Source of the DNA: Sphingomonas astaxanthinifaciens DSM 22298
GTDB taxonomy: Bacteria; Pseudomonadota; Alphaproteobacteria; Sphingomonadales; Sphingomonadaceae
NCBI RefSeq assembly: GCF_000711715.1
Contig: NZ_JONN01000001.1
Location: 930,001-994,000, forward strand
Direction: 5' to 3'
DNA: 64,000 nucleotides
Below are positions 37,808 through 45,664 of the stretch, in pieces. How positions within the stretch are numbered: the first letter of the stretch is position 1; every line of letters starts with the position of its first letter. The position numbers and the translations under genes were made by a program. The notes under the pieces are model-generated. The model was not told the origin of the DNA, ran no database searches, and saw only the letters and a program-made list of their open reading frames with translations.

Positions 37808-38191
37808 TTACTGCGCCAGCGGCACCGCGCCATTGTCGGCCGGGGCGGCCGAATTGTTCGGCTTGACCGCATCCTGGGCCGGCGCCGGCTGGGTCGCCGG
37901 ATCGCTCAGGGGCGCCTGCTGGATCGGCTGGTTCGCGATCGAGGCATCGACCTTCTGCGAATCGCCGCGGGTGCCGGCGATGGCGGCCAGCGCGATGCAC
38001 AGGATGATGAAGGCCGCGCCCAGCCACGCCGTCGCCCGGCTGAGGAAGTCGGCCGCACCGCGCGCGGTCATGAAGCCCGCCGAGGACCCGCCCACGCCCA
38101 GCCCGCCGCCTTCGGAGCGCTGCAGCAGGATCACGGTGCACAGCGACACGGCGACGATGGTCTGGACGATGAGGAGGAAGGTGAACAGCAT
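37808..38191 (-). CDS. secG: Preprotein translocase subunit SecG
   Basis: A 127-residue protein with two membrane helices (LFTFLLIVQTIVAVSLCTVI and AWLGAAFIILCIALAAIAG) and the conserved loop LLQRSEGGGLGVGGSSAGFM followed by ARGAADFLSRAT. SecG assists the SecYE channel. A Pro/Ala/Gln-rich cytoplasmic tail of about 50 residues is typical of alphaproteobacterial SecG. It lies between tpiA and pyrG on the same strand, a common alphaproteobacterial order. Confidence 0.93.
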   Translation of the reverse strand: MLFTFLLIVQTIVAVSLCTVILLQRSEGGGLGVGGSSAGFMTARGAADFLSRATAWLGAAFIILCIALAAIAGTRGDSQKVDASIANQPIQQAPLSDPATQPAPAQDAVKPNNSAAPADNGAVPLAQ

Positions 38192-38252
38192 GGGGCGGCC
38201 ACTTAGCGGCGGGAACGCCGTACTTCAATGACCCGCGGCTCGTGACACTCTT

Positions 38253-38319
38253 CGTTCGCCCTGAGCGAAGTCGAAGGGCCCTTGTGCGAAATGTCCTTCG
38301 ACGTCGCTCGGGACGAACG
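38253..38319. repeat. Intergenic inverted repeat, type 1, second copy
   Basis: Arms of 24 bp at 38253-38276 and 38296-38319 are inverted with a few mismatches and share the word CCTGAGCGAAGTCGAAG with the copy at 24968-25029. The copy lies between tpiA and secG. Confidence 0.8.
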
Positions 38320-38329
38320 AGGCTTGGGC

Positions 38330-39073
38330 CTAGGCCGCCCCCGCTTCGACGATCGGAAGAAAGTCCGCCGCGGTCAGGCTCGCGCCCCCTACCAGCGCCC
38401 CGCCGACCTCGGGGGTGGCGAAGATCTCGGCGGCATTGCCCGGCTTGACCGACCCGCCGTAGAGGATCCGAACGCCGCGCCCGGCTTCGCCATAAGCCGC
38501 GACCAGCCGCGCGCGGATGGCGGCGTGCATCTCCTCGATGTCCTCGCAACCCGCGACCCGCCCGGTGCCGATCGCCCAGATCGGCTCATAGGCGAGGCTG
38601 AAGCGCGCCCCGTCGACCGGCCCCTGCGGCAAGGAGGCATCGACCTGCGCCGCGACCGTCGCCACGGCCCGCCCCGCCTCGCGTTCGGCGAGGCTCTCGC
38701 CGACGCACAGGATGACCTTCAGCCCTGCGCGCAACCCCGCCTCGGCCTTCGCTTTGACGTCGGCGTCGGCCTCGCCATGCGCCTCGCGCCGCTCGCTGTG
38801 GCCGACGATCACGATCCCCGCCCCCGCGTCATGCAGCATCGACGCGCACAGGTCGCCGGTATGCGCGCCCTTCTCATTGGCATGCATGTCCTGCGCGCCG
38901 ATCGTGAACCCCGGTACCGCCTCGGCCGCGCGGTGGATGAGGGTCGCGGGCACGCACAGCGCCACCTCGACCCGGCCGCCAAGCTCGCCGGCCCGCGCCG
39001 CGATCGCCCGCACCTCGCCGAGATCGGCCGAGGTGCCGTGCATCTTCCAGTTTCCCGCGATCAGCTTGACCAT
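38330..39073 (-). CDS. tpiA: Triose-phosphate isomerase
   Basis: The ATG at 39073 gives MVKLIAGNWKMHG and 247 residues, the usual size; five extra codons upstream are unlikely to be used. The enzyme interconverts DHAP and glyceraldehyde-3-phosphate. The catalytic Lys (NWKMHG), His (IVGHSERR), Glu (AYEPIWAIGTG) and the phosphate loop (LYGGSVKPGNA) are all present. It is upstream of secG and pyrG. Confidence 0.96.
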   Translation of the reverse strand: MVKLIAGNWKMHGTSADLGEVRAIAARAGELGGRVEVALCVPATLIHRAAEAVPGFTIGAQDMHANEKGAHTGDLCASMLHDAGAGIVIVGHSERREAHGEADADVKAKAEAGLRAGLKVILCVGESLAEREAGRAVATVAAQVDASLPQGPVDGARFSLAYEPIWAIGTGRVAGCEDIEEMHAAIRARLVAAYGEAGRGVRILYGGSVKPGNAAEIFATPEVGGALVGGASLTAADFLPIVEAGAA

Positions 39074-39198
39074 GACGACGCCGTTCACTCCCCTGTTAGG
39101 GAGCGGCGCCTAGCAAGCCGCTCGGCTTGAAGGAAGCTTGGGGCTGCCTTACAGCGCCGCCGCAACGCCGTCACTCGATCAGGAACAGAAGCCCCCTC

Positions 39199-41145
39199 AT
39201 GCTCGGATTCTTCCGCCGCCTCACCAAGTCGAAGGTCGGCACCATCATCGGCATCCTCTTCCTGGTCGCCATCCTCGCCAGCTTCGCGATCGCGGACATC
39301 ACCAACCTGCGCCAGGGCGGTTCGCTGCCGACCGGCACGCTCGCCAAGGTCGGCGGGGTCGAGCTGACCCAGGCCGACCTCGACACCGCGATGCAGCGCC
39401 GGCTGACCGTGGTCCGCCAGCAGAACCCGCAGGCCACCTACGCGGACCTCGCGCCCGAGTTCGACGCCATCGTCGACAGCCTGATCCAGGAGCGCACGCT
39501 CTGGGCCTATGCCCGCAAGCACGGCTTCACCGTGTCCAAGAAGCTGATCGACGCCGAGATCGTGAAGCTCCCCGGCGTCCAGGGCCTCGACGGCCGCTTC
39601 AGCGAGGCCGCCTACCAGGGCTTCCTGCGCGAGCAGCGGATCACCGACGCGATGGTCCGCCGCGAGATCGAGACCTCGCTGCTCCAGCGCCTCGTCCTGA
39701 CCCCGGTCGCGGCCAACGTCCGCCTCGCCCAGGGCATCGCCCGCCCCTATGCCGACAGCCTGCTCGAGCAGCGCACCGGCGAGCTTGCGCTGCTGCCCTT
39801 CGCCGCCTTCACCGGCGGCGCAGCGCCGACCCCGGCCGAGCTCCAGACCTTCTATCGCCAGAACCTCGGCCGCTACACCGTGCCCGAGCGCCGCACCCTG
39901 CGCATCGCCCGCATCACCGCCGCCGAACTCGGCAACGTCGCCCCGAGCGAGCAGGAGGTCGCCGCTTACTACAAGGCCAACCAGGCGAGCTATGGCGGGG
40001 TCGAGAAGCGCGTCGTCAGCCGCGCCACCCTTCCCGACCGCAATGCCGTCGCCGCCATCGCCCAGCGCGCCAAGGGCGGGGCGAGCTTTGCCGCGGCCGC
40101 CGCGCCGGCCGGCTTCTCGGCGAGCGACGTCAGCCTCGGGCCGCAGACCCGCGAGGAGCTTGCCGCCAAGGCCGGTGAAGCGGTCGCCGCGCAGGTCTTC
40201 GCCGCCCCGGCCGGCACCGTGATCGGCCCGGTCCAGTCCTCGACCGGCTTCGACGCGATCAAGGTCGAAAGCATCCAGGCCGCCTCGGGCAAGGGTCTCG
40301 ACCAGGTCCGCGGCGAGATCGTCGCCAAGCTCACCGCCGACAAGAAGAAGGACGCGCTCGCCGACCTCGTCGGCAAGGTCGAGGACGGCATCGCCGACGG
40401 CCAGACCTTCGAGGAGGTCGCCGCGGCCCTCAAGCTCCCGGTCACCGTCACGCCGCCGCTGACCCGCAATGGCGGCACCTTCGACGCGCCGCCCTTCACC
40501 CTCGCGCCCGAGTTCGCCGCGCTGCCCGGCCAGGCGTTCGACATCGGCACCGATGACGATCCCGTGGTCGAGACGCTCCCCAACGAGGCCGGCTATGCGC
40601 TGCTCGACGTGACCGAGGTGGTTCCGCCGATGCCCGCCCCGCTCGCCAAGATCGGCGCGCAGGTCAGCAAGGACTTCATCGCCCGCCGCGCCAGCGACCG
40701 CGCCGCCGCCGCCGCATCCCAGGTCCTCGCCGCGGTCGCCAAGGGCACGCCGATGGCGCAGGCGCTCGCAGCGCTTGGCCAGTCCGGTGTCCGCCCGCCC
40801 GAGCCGATCGACCTTCGCCGCGGCGCGCTCGGCCAGTTCGCCCAGCAGGGCCAGGAAGTCCCGCCGCCGCTGCGCATCCTGTTCACGCTCAAGCCCGGCA
40901 AGGCCCAGCGCGCGGCCGGCCCCTCGGGCATCTACCTCGTCAAGCTCGACAAGGTCGTCCCCGGCAATGCCGGCAACAACCCGACGCTGATCGCGCAGCA
41001 GCTCACCCAGCTCCAGCGCAGCGCCGGCGAGGAGCTCGCGCTCCAGTGGCTCACCGCCGCCCAGCGCGAACTCAAGGTCAGCCGCAACGAGGACGCGATC
41101 AAGGCCGCCAAGGCCCGCATCCTCGGCACCGGCGCCGCCGAATGA
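39199..41145 (+). CDS. ppiD: Peptidylprolyl isomerase, PpiD/SurA-like
   Basis: The ATG at 39199 gives MLGFFRRLTKSKVGT and 648 residues. An N-terminal membrane anchor (GIILFLVAILASFAIA region) is followed by a SurA_N-like chaperone domain and a degenerate parvulin domain around residues 240-360 (SRATLPDRNAVAAIAQRAKG ... SLGPQTREELAAKAGEAV). PpiD-type proteins help fold exported outer-membrane proteins at the inner membrane. It heads the stretch containing trpG and lexA. Confidence 0.88.
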   Translation: MLGFFRRLTKSKVGTIIGILFLVAILASFAIADITNLRQGGSLPTGTLAKVGGVELTQADLDTAMQRRLTVVRQQNPQATYADLAPEFDAIVDSLIQERTLWAYARKHGFTVSKKLIDAEIVKLPGVQGLDGRFSEAAYQGFLREQRITDAMVRREIETSLLQRLVLTPVAANVRLAQGIARPYADSLLEQRTGELALLPFAAFTGGAAPTPAELQTFYRQNLGRYTVPERRTLRIARITAAELGNVAPSEQEVAAYYKANQASYGGVEKRVVSRATLPDRNAVAAIAQRAKGGASFAAAAAPAGFSASDVSLGPQTREELAAKAGEAVAAQVFAAPAGTVIGPVQSSTGFDAIKVESIQAASGKGLDQVRGEIVAKLTADKKKDALADLVGKVEDGIADGQTFEEVAAALKLPVTVTPPLTRNGGTFDAPPFTLAPEFAALPGQAFDIGTDDDPVVETLPNEAGYALLDVTEVVPPMPAPLAKIGAQVSKDFIARRASDRAAAAASQVLAAVAKGTPMAQALAALGQSGVRPPEPIDLRRGALGQFAQQGQEVPPPLRILFTLKPGKAQRAAGPSGIYLVKLDKVVPGNAGNNPTLIAQQLTQLQRSAGEELALQWLTAAQRELKVSRNEDAIKAAKARILGTGAAE

Positions 41146-41150
41146 TCTCA

Positions 41151-41219
41151 CCCTCTCCCGCTCGCGGGAGAGGGCGCCCGCCGGCTTGCGTCGGTCGGCG
41201 GCGGGCAACAAAAGACGTC
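41151..41219. repeat. REP-like hairpins upstream of trpG
   Basis: A 10-bp stem (CCCTCTCCCG at 41151-41160 with 41165-41174) is followed directly by a 45-bp unit at 41175-41219 that begins CGCCCGCCGGCTTG and ends GACGTC, itself a hairpin (CGCCCGCCG with CGGCGGGC). The 45-bp unit recurs downstream of trpG in the same orientation at 41819-41862. The GTG start of trpG lies 12 bp after the first copy. Confidence 0.9.
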
Positions 41220-41230
41220 GGGCGAGCGGG

Positions 41231-41809
41231 GTGAGGGAGCCACCTATTCGCATCCTCGTCATCGACAATGTCGACAGCTTCACCTTCACGCTCGTCGACT
41301 ATCTCCGCCAGCTCGGTGCCGAAGTGGCGGTCGCCCGTTCGACCGCGCTCACCGTCGCCGAGGCGCTCGCCCACCCGGGTCCCTTGCTTATCAGTCCCGG
41401 CCCCGGCCACCCCGCCGACGCCGGCATCTCGGTCGCCCTCGCCGCCGCCTGCATGGAGACGGCCAAGCCCCTCCTCGGGGTCTGCCTCGGCCACCAGGCG
41501 ATCGCGCTCGCCGCCGGCGCCGCCATCGCCCGCGCCGCGCCGATGCACGGCAAGACCGACGCAATTTCGCACGACGGCAGCGGGCTCTTCGCCGGCCTGC
41601 CCGCGCCCGTCACCATGACCCGCTATCACAGCCTGGTGGCCGAACAGCTCCCCGCCCCACTCCGCGCGACCGCCCACGGAAGCGACGGCACGATCCAGGC
41701 GCTGGCCCATGAACGCGCGCCGGTGCACGGCATCCAGTTCCACCCCGAGAGCGTCGCCAGCGAGCACGGCCTGAAACTTCTGGGCAACTTCCTGGTGCTG
41801 GCCGGCTAG
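41231..41809 (+). CDS. trpG: Anthranilate / aminodeoxychorismate synthase component II (glutaminase)
   Basis: The GTG at 41231 gives a 192-residue class I glutamine amidotransferase. It shows LVIDNVDSFTFTLVDYL, the oxyanion and nucleophile region GVCLGHQAI, HGKTDAISHDGSGLF, RYHSL, and GIQFHPESV with the His-Glu of the triad. It supplies ammonia for anthranilate or p-aminobenzoate synthesis. No trpE, trpD, trpC or pabB is adjacent: ppiD precedes and lexA follows, with a repeat copy on each side. No good ribosome site precedes the GTG; an ATT five codons later would also give a family-like N-terminus. Confidence 0.88.
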   Translation: MREPPIRILVIDNVDSFTFTLVDYLRQLGAEVAVARSTALTVAEALAHPGPLLISPGPGHPADAGISVALAAACMETAKPLLGVCLGHQAIALAAGAAIARAAPMHGKTDAISHDGSGLFAGLPAPVTMTRYHSLVAEQLPAPLRATAHGSDGTIQALAHERAPVHGIQFHPESVASEHGLKLLGNFLVLAG

Positions 41810-41818
41810 CGGCCAGCA

Positions 41819-41862
41819 CGCCCGCCGGCTTGGCCGGTCGGCGGCGGGCATCAAAAAACGTC
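41819..41862. repeat. Direct repeat copy downstream of trpG
   Basis: A 44-bp unit nearly identical to 41175-41219, same orientation, with a small difference in the hairpin loop. It begins 9 bp after the trpG stop and ends 2 bp before the putative -35 region of lexA. Confidence 0.9.
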
Positions 41863-41864
41863 AC

Positions 41865-41907
41865 TTGACGGCCCCCGAAACGTTCCTTACTCGTTCTCCG
41901 TCTGTTC
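41865..41907 (+). promoter_or_regulatory. lexA promoter with two overlapping SOS boxes
   Basis: Three GTTC words lie at 41882-41885, 41893-41896 and 41904-41907, each 7 bp apart. This forms two overlapping GTTC-N7-GTTC boxes, the alphaproteobacterial LexA operator. TTGACG at 41865-41870 is a plausible -35, so LexA bound here would block its own promoter. Confidence 0.88.
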
Positions 41908-41925
41908 ACTAAGGGGCGTGAACCC

Positions 41926-42585
41926 ATGCTCACCGCCAAGCAACGCGAACTCCTCAGCTACATCGACCAGCGCCTCAAGGCGTCGGGCGTCTCCCCCAGC
42001 TTCGACGAGATGCGCGAGGCGCTCGACCTCAAGAGCAAGTCGGGCGTCCACCGCCTGATCTCGGCGCTGGAGGAGCGGCAGTTCATCCGCCGCCTGCCCA
42101 ATCGCGCCCGCGCGCTCGAGGTCGTCCGCATGCCCGAGAGCGGGGGCGCTGCTGCGCCAGCCCAGGCCGCTCCGGCCCCGCGCCCGGTCGTGCCCGCCAA
42201 TGATACGATCGACCTGATGCTCGCCGGCCGGATCGCCGCCGGCACCCCGATCGAGGCGCTGCAGGGCCAGGACAGCTTCCCCGTCCCCGCCGCCCTGCTC
42301 GGCCCGGGCGAACATTATGCGCTCGAGGTGTCGGGCGATTCGATGGTCGACGAGGGGATTCTCGACGGCGACTATGTCCTCATCCGCAAGGTCGAGACCG
42401 CGCGCGAGGGGGAGATCGTGGTCGCGCTGATCGACGACAGCGAAGCGACCTTGAAGACCTTCCGCCGCGAAGGGCAGATGGTCCGGCTCGATCCCGCCAA
42501 CCGCGCCCATGAGCCCCAGCGCTACGACCCCCGCCGGGTCAAGATCCAGGGCAAGCTCGCCGGCCTCATCCGCCGGTACCACTGA
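41926..42585 (+). CDS. lexA: SOS repressor LexA
   Basis: A 219-residue repressor. The N-terminal winged helix is [20 protein letters not shown] with [22 protein letters not shown]. The self-cleavage bond Ala100-Gly101 ([10 protein letters not shown]) and the catalytic dyad Ser139 (VSGDSM) and Lys177 (DSEATLK) are present. A Pro/Ala linker at residues 72-90 is longer than in E. coli (202 residues), as usual in alphaproteobacteria. It is autoregulated through the tandem GTTC operator upstream. Confidence 0.97.
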   Translation: MLTAKQRELLSYIDQRLKASGVSPSFDEMREALDLKSKSGVHRLISALEERQFIRRLPNRARALEVVRMPESGGAAAPAQAAPAPRPVVPANDTIDLMLAGRIAAGTPIEALQGQDSFPVPAALLGPGEHYALEVSGDSMVDEGILDGDYVLIRKVETAREGEIVVALIDDSEATLKTFRREGQMVRLDPANRAHEPQRYDPRRVKIQGKLAGLIRRYH

Positions 42586-42593
42586 CCTGAGGC

Positions 42594-42715
42594 GCCAAGC
42601 GCTGCGACGCCGGCGCGAAGCGTCGGCTGAGCAGCGCGAAGAGCCGCCGAAGGCCGGCCAGCCTGCGCGCCTGGCGCGACAGGTCTGACGTCACGGGATT
42701 TACTTCCGTGACGGC
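42594..42715 (-). repeat. Dispersed repeat type 5, copy A
   Basis: The core is a 30-bp imperfect palindrome at 42686-42715 (TGACGTCACGGGA ... CCGTGACGGC). With the flank down to about 42594, it is an inverted copy of 54451-54573, sharing words such as GCTGGCCGGCC, CGGC and CGCTTCG in the same order with many substitutions. No coding capacity is evident. Confidence 0.75.
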
Positions 42716-42744
42716 GTCGCAACCTCGGCTTGCAGGGGTAAGCC

Positions 42745-42771
42745 GTCGTCCCGGCGAAGGCCGGGACCTCA
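42745..42771. repeat. Single arm of type 2 repeat
   Basis: The arm matches 28238-28263 nearly exactly (GTCGTCCCGGCGAAGGCC, then GGGACCTC). Only one arm is present here. Confidence 0.8.
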
Positions 42772-42932
42772 GGCCACTGGCGTGAACTGCGCGAATTCGC
42801 CGCCCGCGCGCCGACGACGGCATCCCACGTGAGCAATTTCGCCAGCCCGTATCTCGCCCGCGCCGGATCGCGCGCCCGCCACGGAACGCCCTCGCCCTCT
42901 CGCGCCTTTCTTCTGGCGAGGAGGACAAGACC

Positions 42933-43439
42933 ATGGCTTACGACGACTATCGCGACGACGACCTGCGCGCCGCGGACGACCGCCGCTTTCGCGACGACCC
43001 CGACCGGCTCCGTGACCGCGACCGGGGCTTCTTCCGCTCCGGCCGCGACGACCGCGATCCCGCCAGCCGCCGCGACTGGGACCGCGACGACCGCCGCGCC
43101 CCCATCCCGACCGACGAGACCCGCGACCTCATCGCCTCGCGCAAGGTCGAGGGCACCGCGGTCTATGGCCGCGACGGGAATCGCCTCGGCACCATCAAGA
43201 CGCTGATGATCGACAAGGTTCGCGGCACCATCCGCTACGCCGTGCTCGCGCATGGCACCGGCTTCCTCGGCTTCGACGAGCAGCTGTTCCCGGTCCAGTG
43301 GGACGAGCTTCGCTATGACGAACGCCGCGGCGGCTATCTCGTCGACTTCACCGGCGAGGACGTGGCCTACACGCTCGAGCGCCGCCAGCGCCAGCGCGGG
43401 GGAAGCGCCCGCGACATCGACCGCGACTGGCGTCGCTGA
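42933..43439 (+). CDS. PRC-barrel domain protein with Arg/Asp-rich N-terminus
   Basis: A 168-residue soluble protein. Residues 1-58 are dominated by alternating Arg and Asp (a highly charged, probably disordered region). Residues about 66-135 form a PRC-barrel (GTAVYGRDGNRLGTIKTLMI, RYAVLAHGTGFLGFDEQLFP, VQWDELRYDE), a fold of ribosome-maturation and photosynthetic H-subunit proteins often seen in stress-related alphaproteobacterial genes. The start is supported by GAGGAGGAC about 10 bp upstream. The specific role is unknown. Confidence 0.82.
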   Translation: MAYDDYRDDDLRAADDRRFRDDPDRLRDRDRGFFRSGRDDRDPASRRDWDRDDRRAPIPTDETRDLIASRKVEGTAVYGRDGNRLGTIKTLMIDKVRGTIRYAVLAHGTGFLGFDEQLFPVQWDELRYDERRGGYLVDFTGEDVAYTLERRQRQRGGSARDIDRDWRR

Positions 43440-43483
43440 CCCGTTCAGCAAGCGTGCGAGGAGGCGCGCCTAGGAAGGATATC

Positions 43484-44113
43484 ATGCGTATCCTGTCCCT
43501 TGCCGCCCTCCTCGCCTTGCCGCTGGCCGCCGCCTCGGCCGCGCCGCCCCCGCCCTCGGCCTGGACCGTCGGCCCGATCGTCTATGGGGTCAGCCGCTCG
43601 CCCGGCCTTCCCCTGCGCCCCCAGCGCGCAGCCGGCGGCGCCATTGCGGTCGCCATTCCGCCCGCTCCCTACAGCCTCCACGGCCTGACCTTCGCCCCCG
43701 GCAGCCTGGCGGGCAAGCGACGGATCGTCATGCGCTACCGGGTCGAGGCCGCGCCCGGCACCGCCCTCATCGCCACCAGCGACCACCGTTCGCCCGGGAT
43801 CATCACCCTGTTCCTCCAGCGCCGCGGCGACGACTGGAGCGCGCAGGGACTGTTCGAGACCTATCGCTGGTATGCGACCTTCGCGACCCAGACGCTTCGC
43901 CCCGGCGCCGAGCAGACCATGGTCGCACCGCTCAATGCCAACTGGACCGCCGTCATGACCTCGAGCGCACGGACGCGCCCCGCCGAGTTTCGCGCCGCCT
44001 TGGCCGATGCCAGCGCGGTCGGCGTGGTGCTCGGCGGCGGCGACGGCTTCGGCCATGGGGTCGAGGCCAGCGCGCCGGCCCGCCTCGTCATCACCGACTT
44101 CCGGATCGAGTGA
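43484..44113 (+). CDS. Exported protein of unknown function
   Basis: The ATG at 43484, behind AAGGAT, gives 209 residues with a signal peptide (MRILSLAALLALPLAAASA). The mature part is beta-rich with repeated Gly/aromatic turns (FLQRRGDDWSAQGLFETYRWY), suggesting a jelly-roll or carbohydrate-binding-like fold, but I see no diagnostic motif. It is on the same strand as the SDR gene and 36 bp upstream of it. Function unknown. Confidence 0.65.
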   Translation: MRILSLAALLALPLAAASAAPPPPSAWTVGPIVYGVSRSPGLPLRPQRAAGGAIAVAIPPAPYSLHGLTFAPGSLAGKRRIVMRYRVEAAPGTALIATSDHRSPGIITLFLQRRGDDWSAQGLFETYRWYATFATQTLRPGAEQTMVAPLNANWTAVMTSSARTRPAEFRAALADASAVGVVLGGGDGFGHGVEASAPARLVITDFRIE

Positions 44114-44148
44114 TCGACGCCGCGGGCGCCAGCCGCTAGACTGGGGCC

Positions 44149-44940
44149 ATGCGCCTCAGGGCAAAGACCTGCGTCGTCACCGGCGCCGCGCGGGGTATCG
44201 GCCGCGCCATCGCCGAGGCCTTCGTCGCCGAGGGCGCGCGCGTCGTCCTCACCGACATCGACGAGGAAATTGGCCGCGCGACCGCCGCCGCGCTCGGCTG
44301 CGAATTTCACCGCCTCGACGTCGGCGAGGAGGCCGACTGGACCGCCTTCGCGGCGCGGGTTCCCGCGCTCGATGTCCTGGTCAACAATGCCGGCATCACC
44401 GGCTTCGAGGACGGCCCGGCTTCCCACGATCCCGAGCATGCCAGCCTCGAGGAATGGCACCGCGTTCACCGCGTCAATCTCGACGGCACCTTCCTCGGCT
44501 GCCGCTACGCGCTTGCAGCAATGGGGCCGCGCGGGACCGGCTCGATCATCAACATCTCGTCGCGCTCGGGCCTCGTCGGCATCCCCTTCGCCGCGGCCTA
44601 TGCCTCGTCCAAGGCGGCGATCCGCAACCACAGCAAGTCGGTCGCACTCTATTGCGCGGCGAAGGGGTGGCAGATCCGCTGCAACTCGATCCACCCTGCC
44701 GCGATCCTCACCGACATGTGGGAAGCGCTGATCGGCGACGGCCCCGACCGCGACGCGCGCATGGCCGCGATGGTCGCCGACACGCCCTTGAAGCGCTTCG
44801 GCCTCCCCTCGGAGGTGGCCGCGCTCGCCGTCCTGCTGGCCTCGGACGAGGCGACCTACATGACCGGGGCCGAGCTCACCCTCGACGGCGGGCTGCTGGC
44901 GGGTTCGGCCGCCTCCCCCGGCTCGCCGCCCGAGGACTGA
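44149..44940 (+). CDS. SDR family oxidoreductase
   Basis: A 263-residue short-chain dehydrogenase. The cofactor loop TGAARGIG is at residues 11-18, followed by LTDIDEE (acidic, suggesting NAD preference), then VLVNNAGI, the catalytic Ser in SSRSGLVG, and Y151-x3-K155 (YASSK). The C-terminal half ends [16 protein letters not shown], as in the classical subfamily. The substrate cannot be told. Confidence 0.9.
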   Translation: MRLRAKTCVVTGAARGIGRAIAEAFVAEGARVVLTDIDEEIGRATAAALGCEFHRLDVGEEADWTAFAARVPALDVLVNNAGITGFEDGPASHDPEHASLEEWHRVHRVNLDGTFLGCRYALAAMGPRGTGSIINISSRSGLVGIPFAAAYASSKAAIRNHSKSVALYCAAKGWQIRCNSIHPAAILTDMWEALIGDGPDRDARMAAMVADTPLKRFGLPSEVAALAVLLASDEATYMTGAELTLDGGLLAGSAASPGSPPED

Positions 44941-44949
44941 GCTCCGCCC

Positions 44950-45591
44950 CTAGTTGGTCGAGCCCGGGCGGGTATCGGTCATCGGCCTGACCTCGGTCCC
45001 CGACACATCGGCGCCTTCGGTGCTGACCATCGGCCGGGTCGCGGCAGCCGTGTCGCGCCGCACCTCGGCCTCGCGCTCGTGCGGATCGGTGCTGTTCGCG
45101 CGCGCCTCCGAGCCCAGCGACGCGAACGGCCCGCCATAGCCGAGCGAGCCCGTCTCCTTCATCGCCTTGGCTCCGTCGCGGAGCATCGCCTGGAGCGCCA
45201 GGTTCGCCCGCAAGGCGCTGATCTCGGGTCCGTCCTTCTCGCCCACCGCCTTCCAGAACAAGGGCCCGTCGACCCTGACTTTGCCAGATACATCGGTCTG
45301 CTTGCCGCCCTCGGCCGCGGCCATTTCGACCCCGAGCATCGCCGCTTCCTTGCCGTCGACGCTGATCGTCGCCTTGAGGCTCCTGCCTTCCCGCTTCTCG
45401 ATGTCGAACACCACCGGGACCGACTGGCCGTCGATCTCCTGGATGGTCTTGACCGGCCGCCCCCAGGCCTGTTCGAACGCCGCATAGGTTGCGCTCGGGC
45501 TCGCGTCATAGCGCTGCACCACCTTCGACCCGCAGCCCGCCAGCGACAGCCCCGCCGCCGCCGCGATCAGCATCATCCCCCGCATACGCAT
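44950..45591 (-). CDS. Putative lipoprotein of unknown function
   Basis: A 213-residue protein with a lipoprotein signal (LIAAAAGLSLAGC, lipobox Cys20). The mature part has a mixed alpha/beta region (YDASPSATYAAFEQAW ... VVFDIEKREGRSLKATI) and a Ser/Thr/Asp-rich tail likely to be disordered. It converges with the SDR gene. No characterised family is recognised; it looks like a lineage-type envelope protein. Confidence 0.65.
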   Translation of the reverse strand: MRMRGMMLIAAAAGLSLAGCGSKVVQRYDASPSATYAAFEQAWGRPVKTIQEIDGQSVPVVFDIEKREGRSLKATISVDGKEAAMLGVEMAAAEGGKQTDVSGKVRVDGPLFWKAVGEKDGPEISALRANLALQAMLRDGAKAMKETGSLGYGGPFASLGSEARANSTDPHEREAEVRRDTAAATRPMVSTEGADVSGTEVRPMTDTRPGSTN

Positions 45592-45664
45592 ACGAAAATC
45601 CCCCCAGAGTCCGGCGGGACACTAGGGGGACATTTTTCACCAGCCGGTTAAGGCCGAAGGCGCG

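Larger units (their letters stand above)
42586..42932. other. Intergenic region with dispersed repeats
   Basis: This 347-bp gap holds no gene. It contains one arm-rich repeat (about 42594-42715) that reappears inverted at 54451-54573, and one arm of the type 2 element (42745-42771). Just before 42933 lies GAGGAGGAC, the ribosome site of the PRC-barrel gene. Confidence 0.7.

Noticed and set aside
41175..41219. Hairpin before trpG as a terminator or attenuator
   Set aside because: No T-run follows it, and the same unit occurs after trpG, so a repeat element is the simpler reading.
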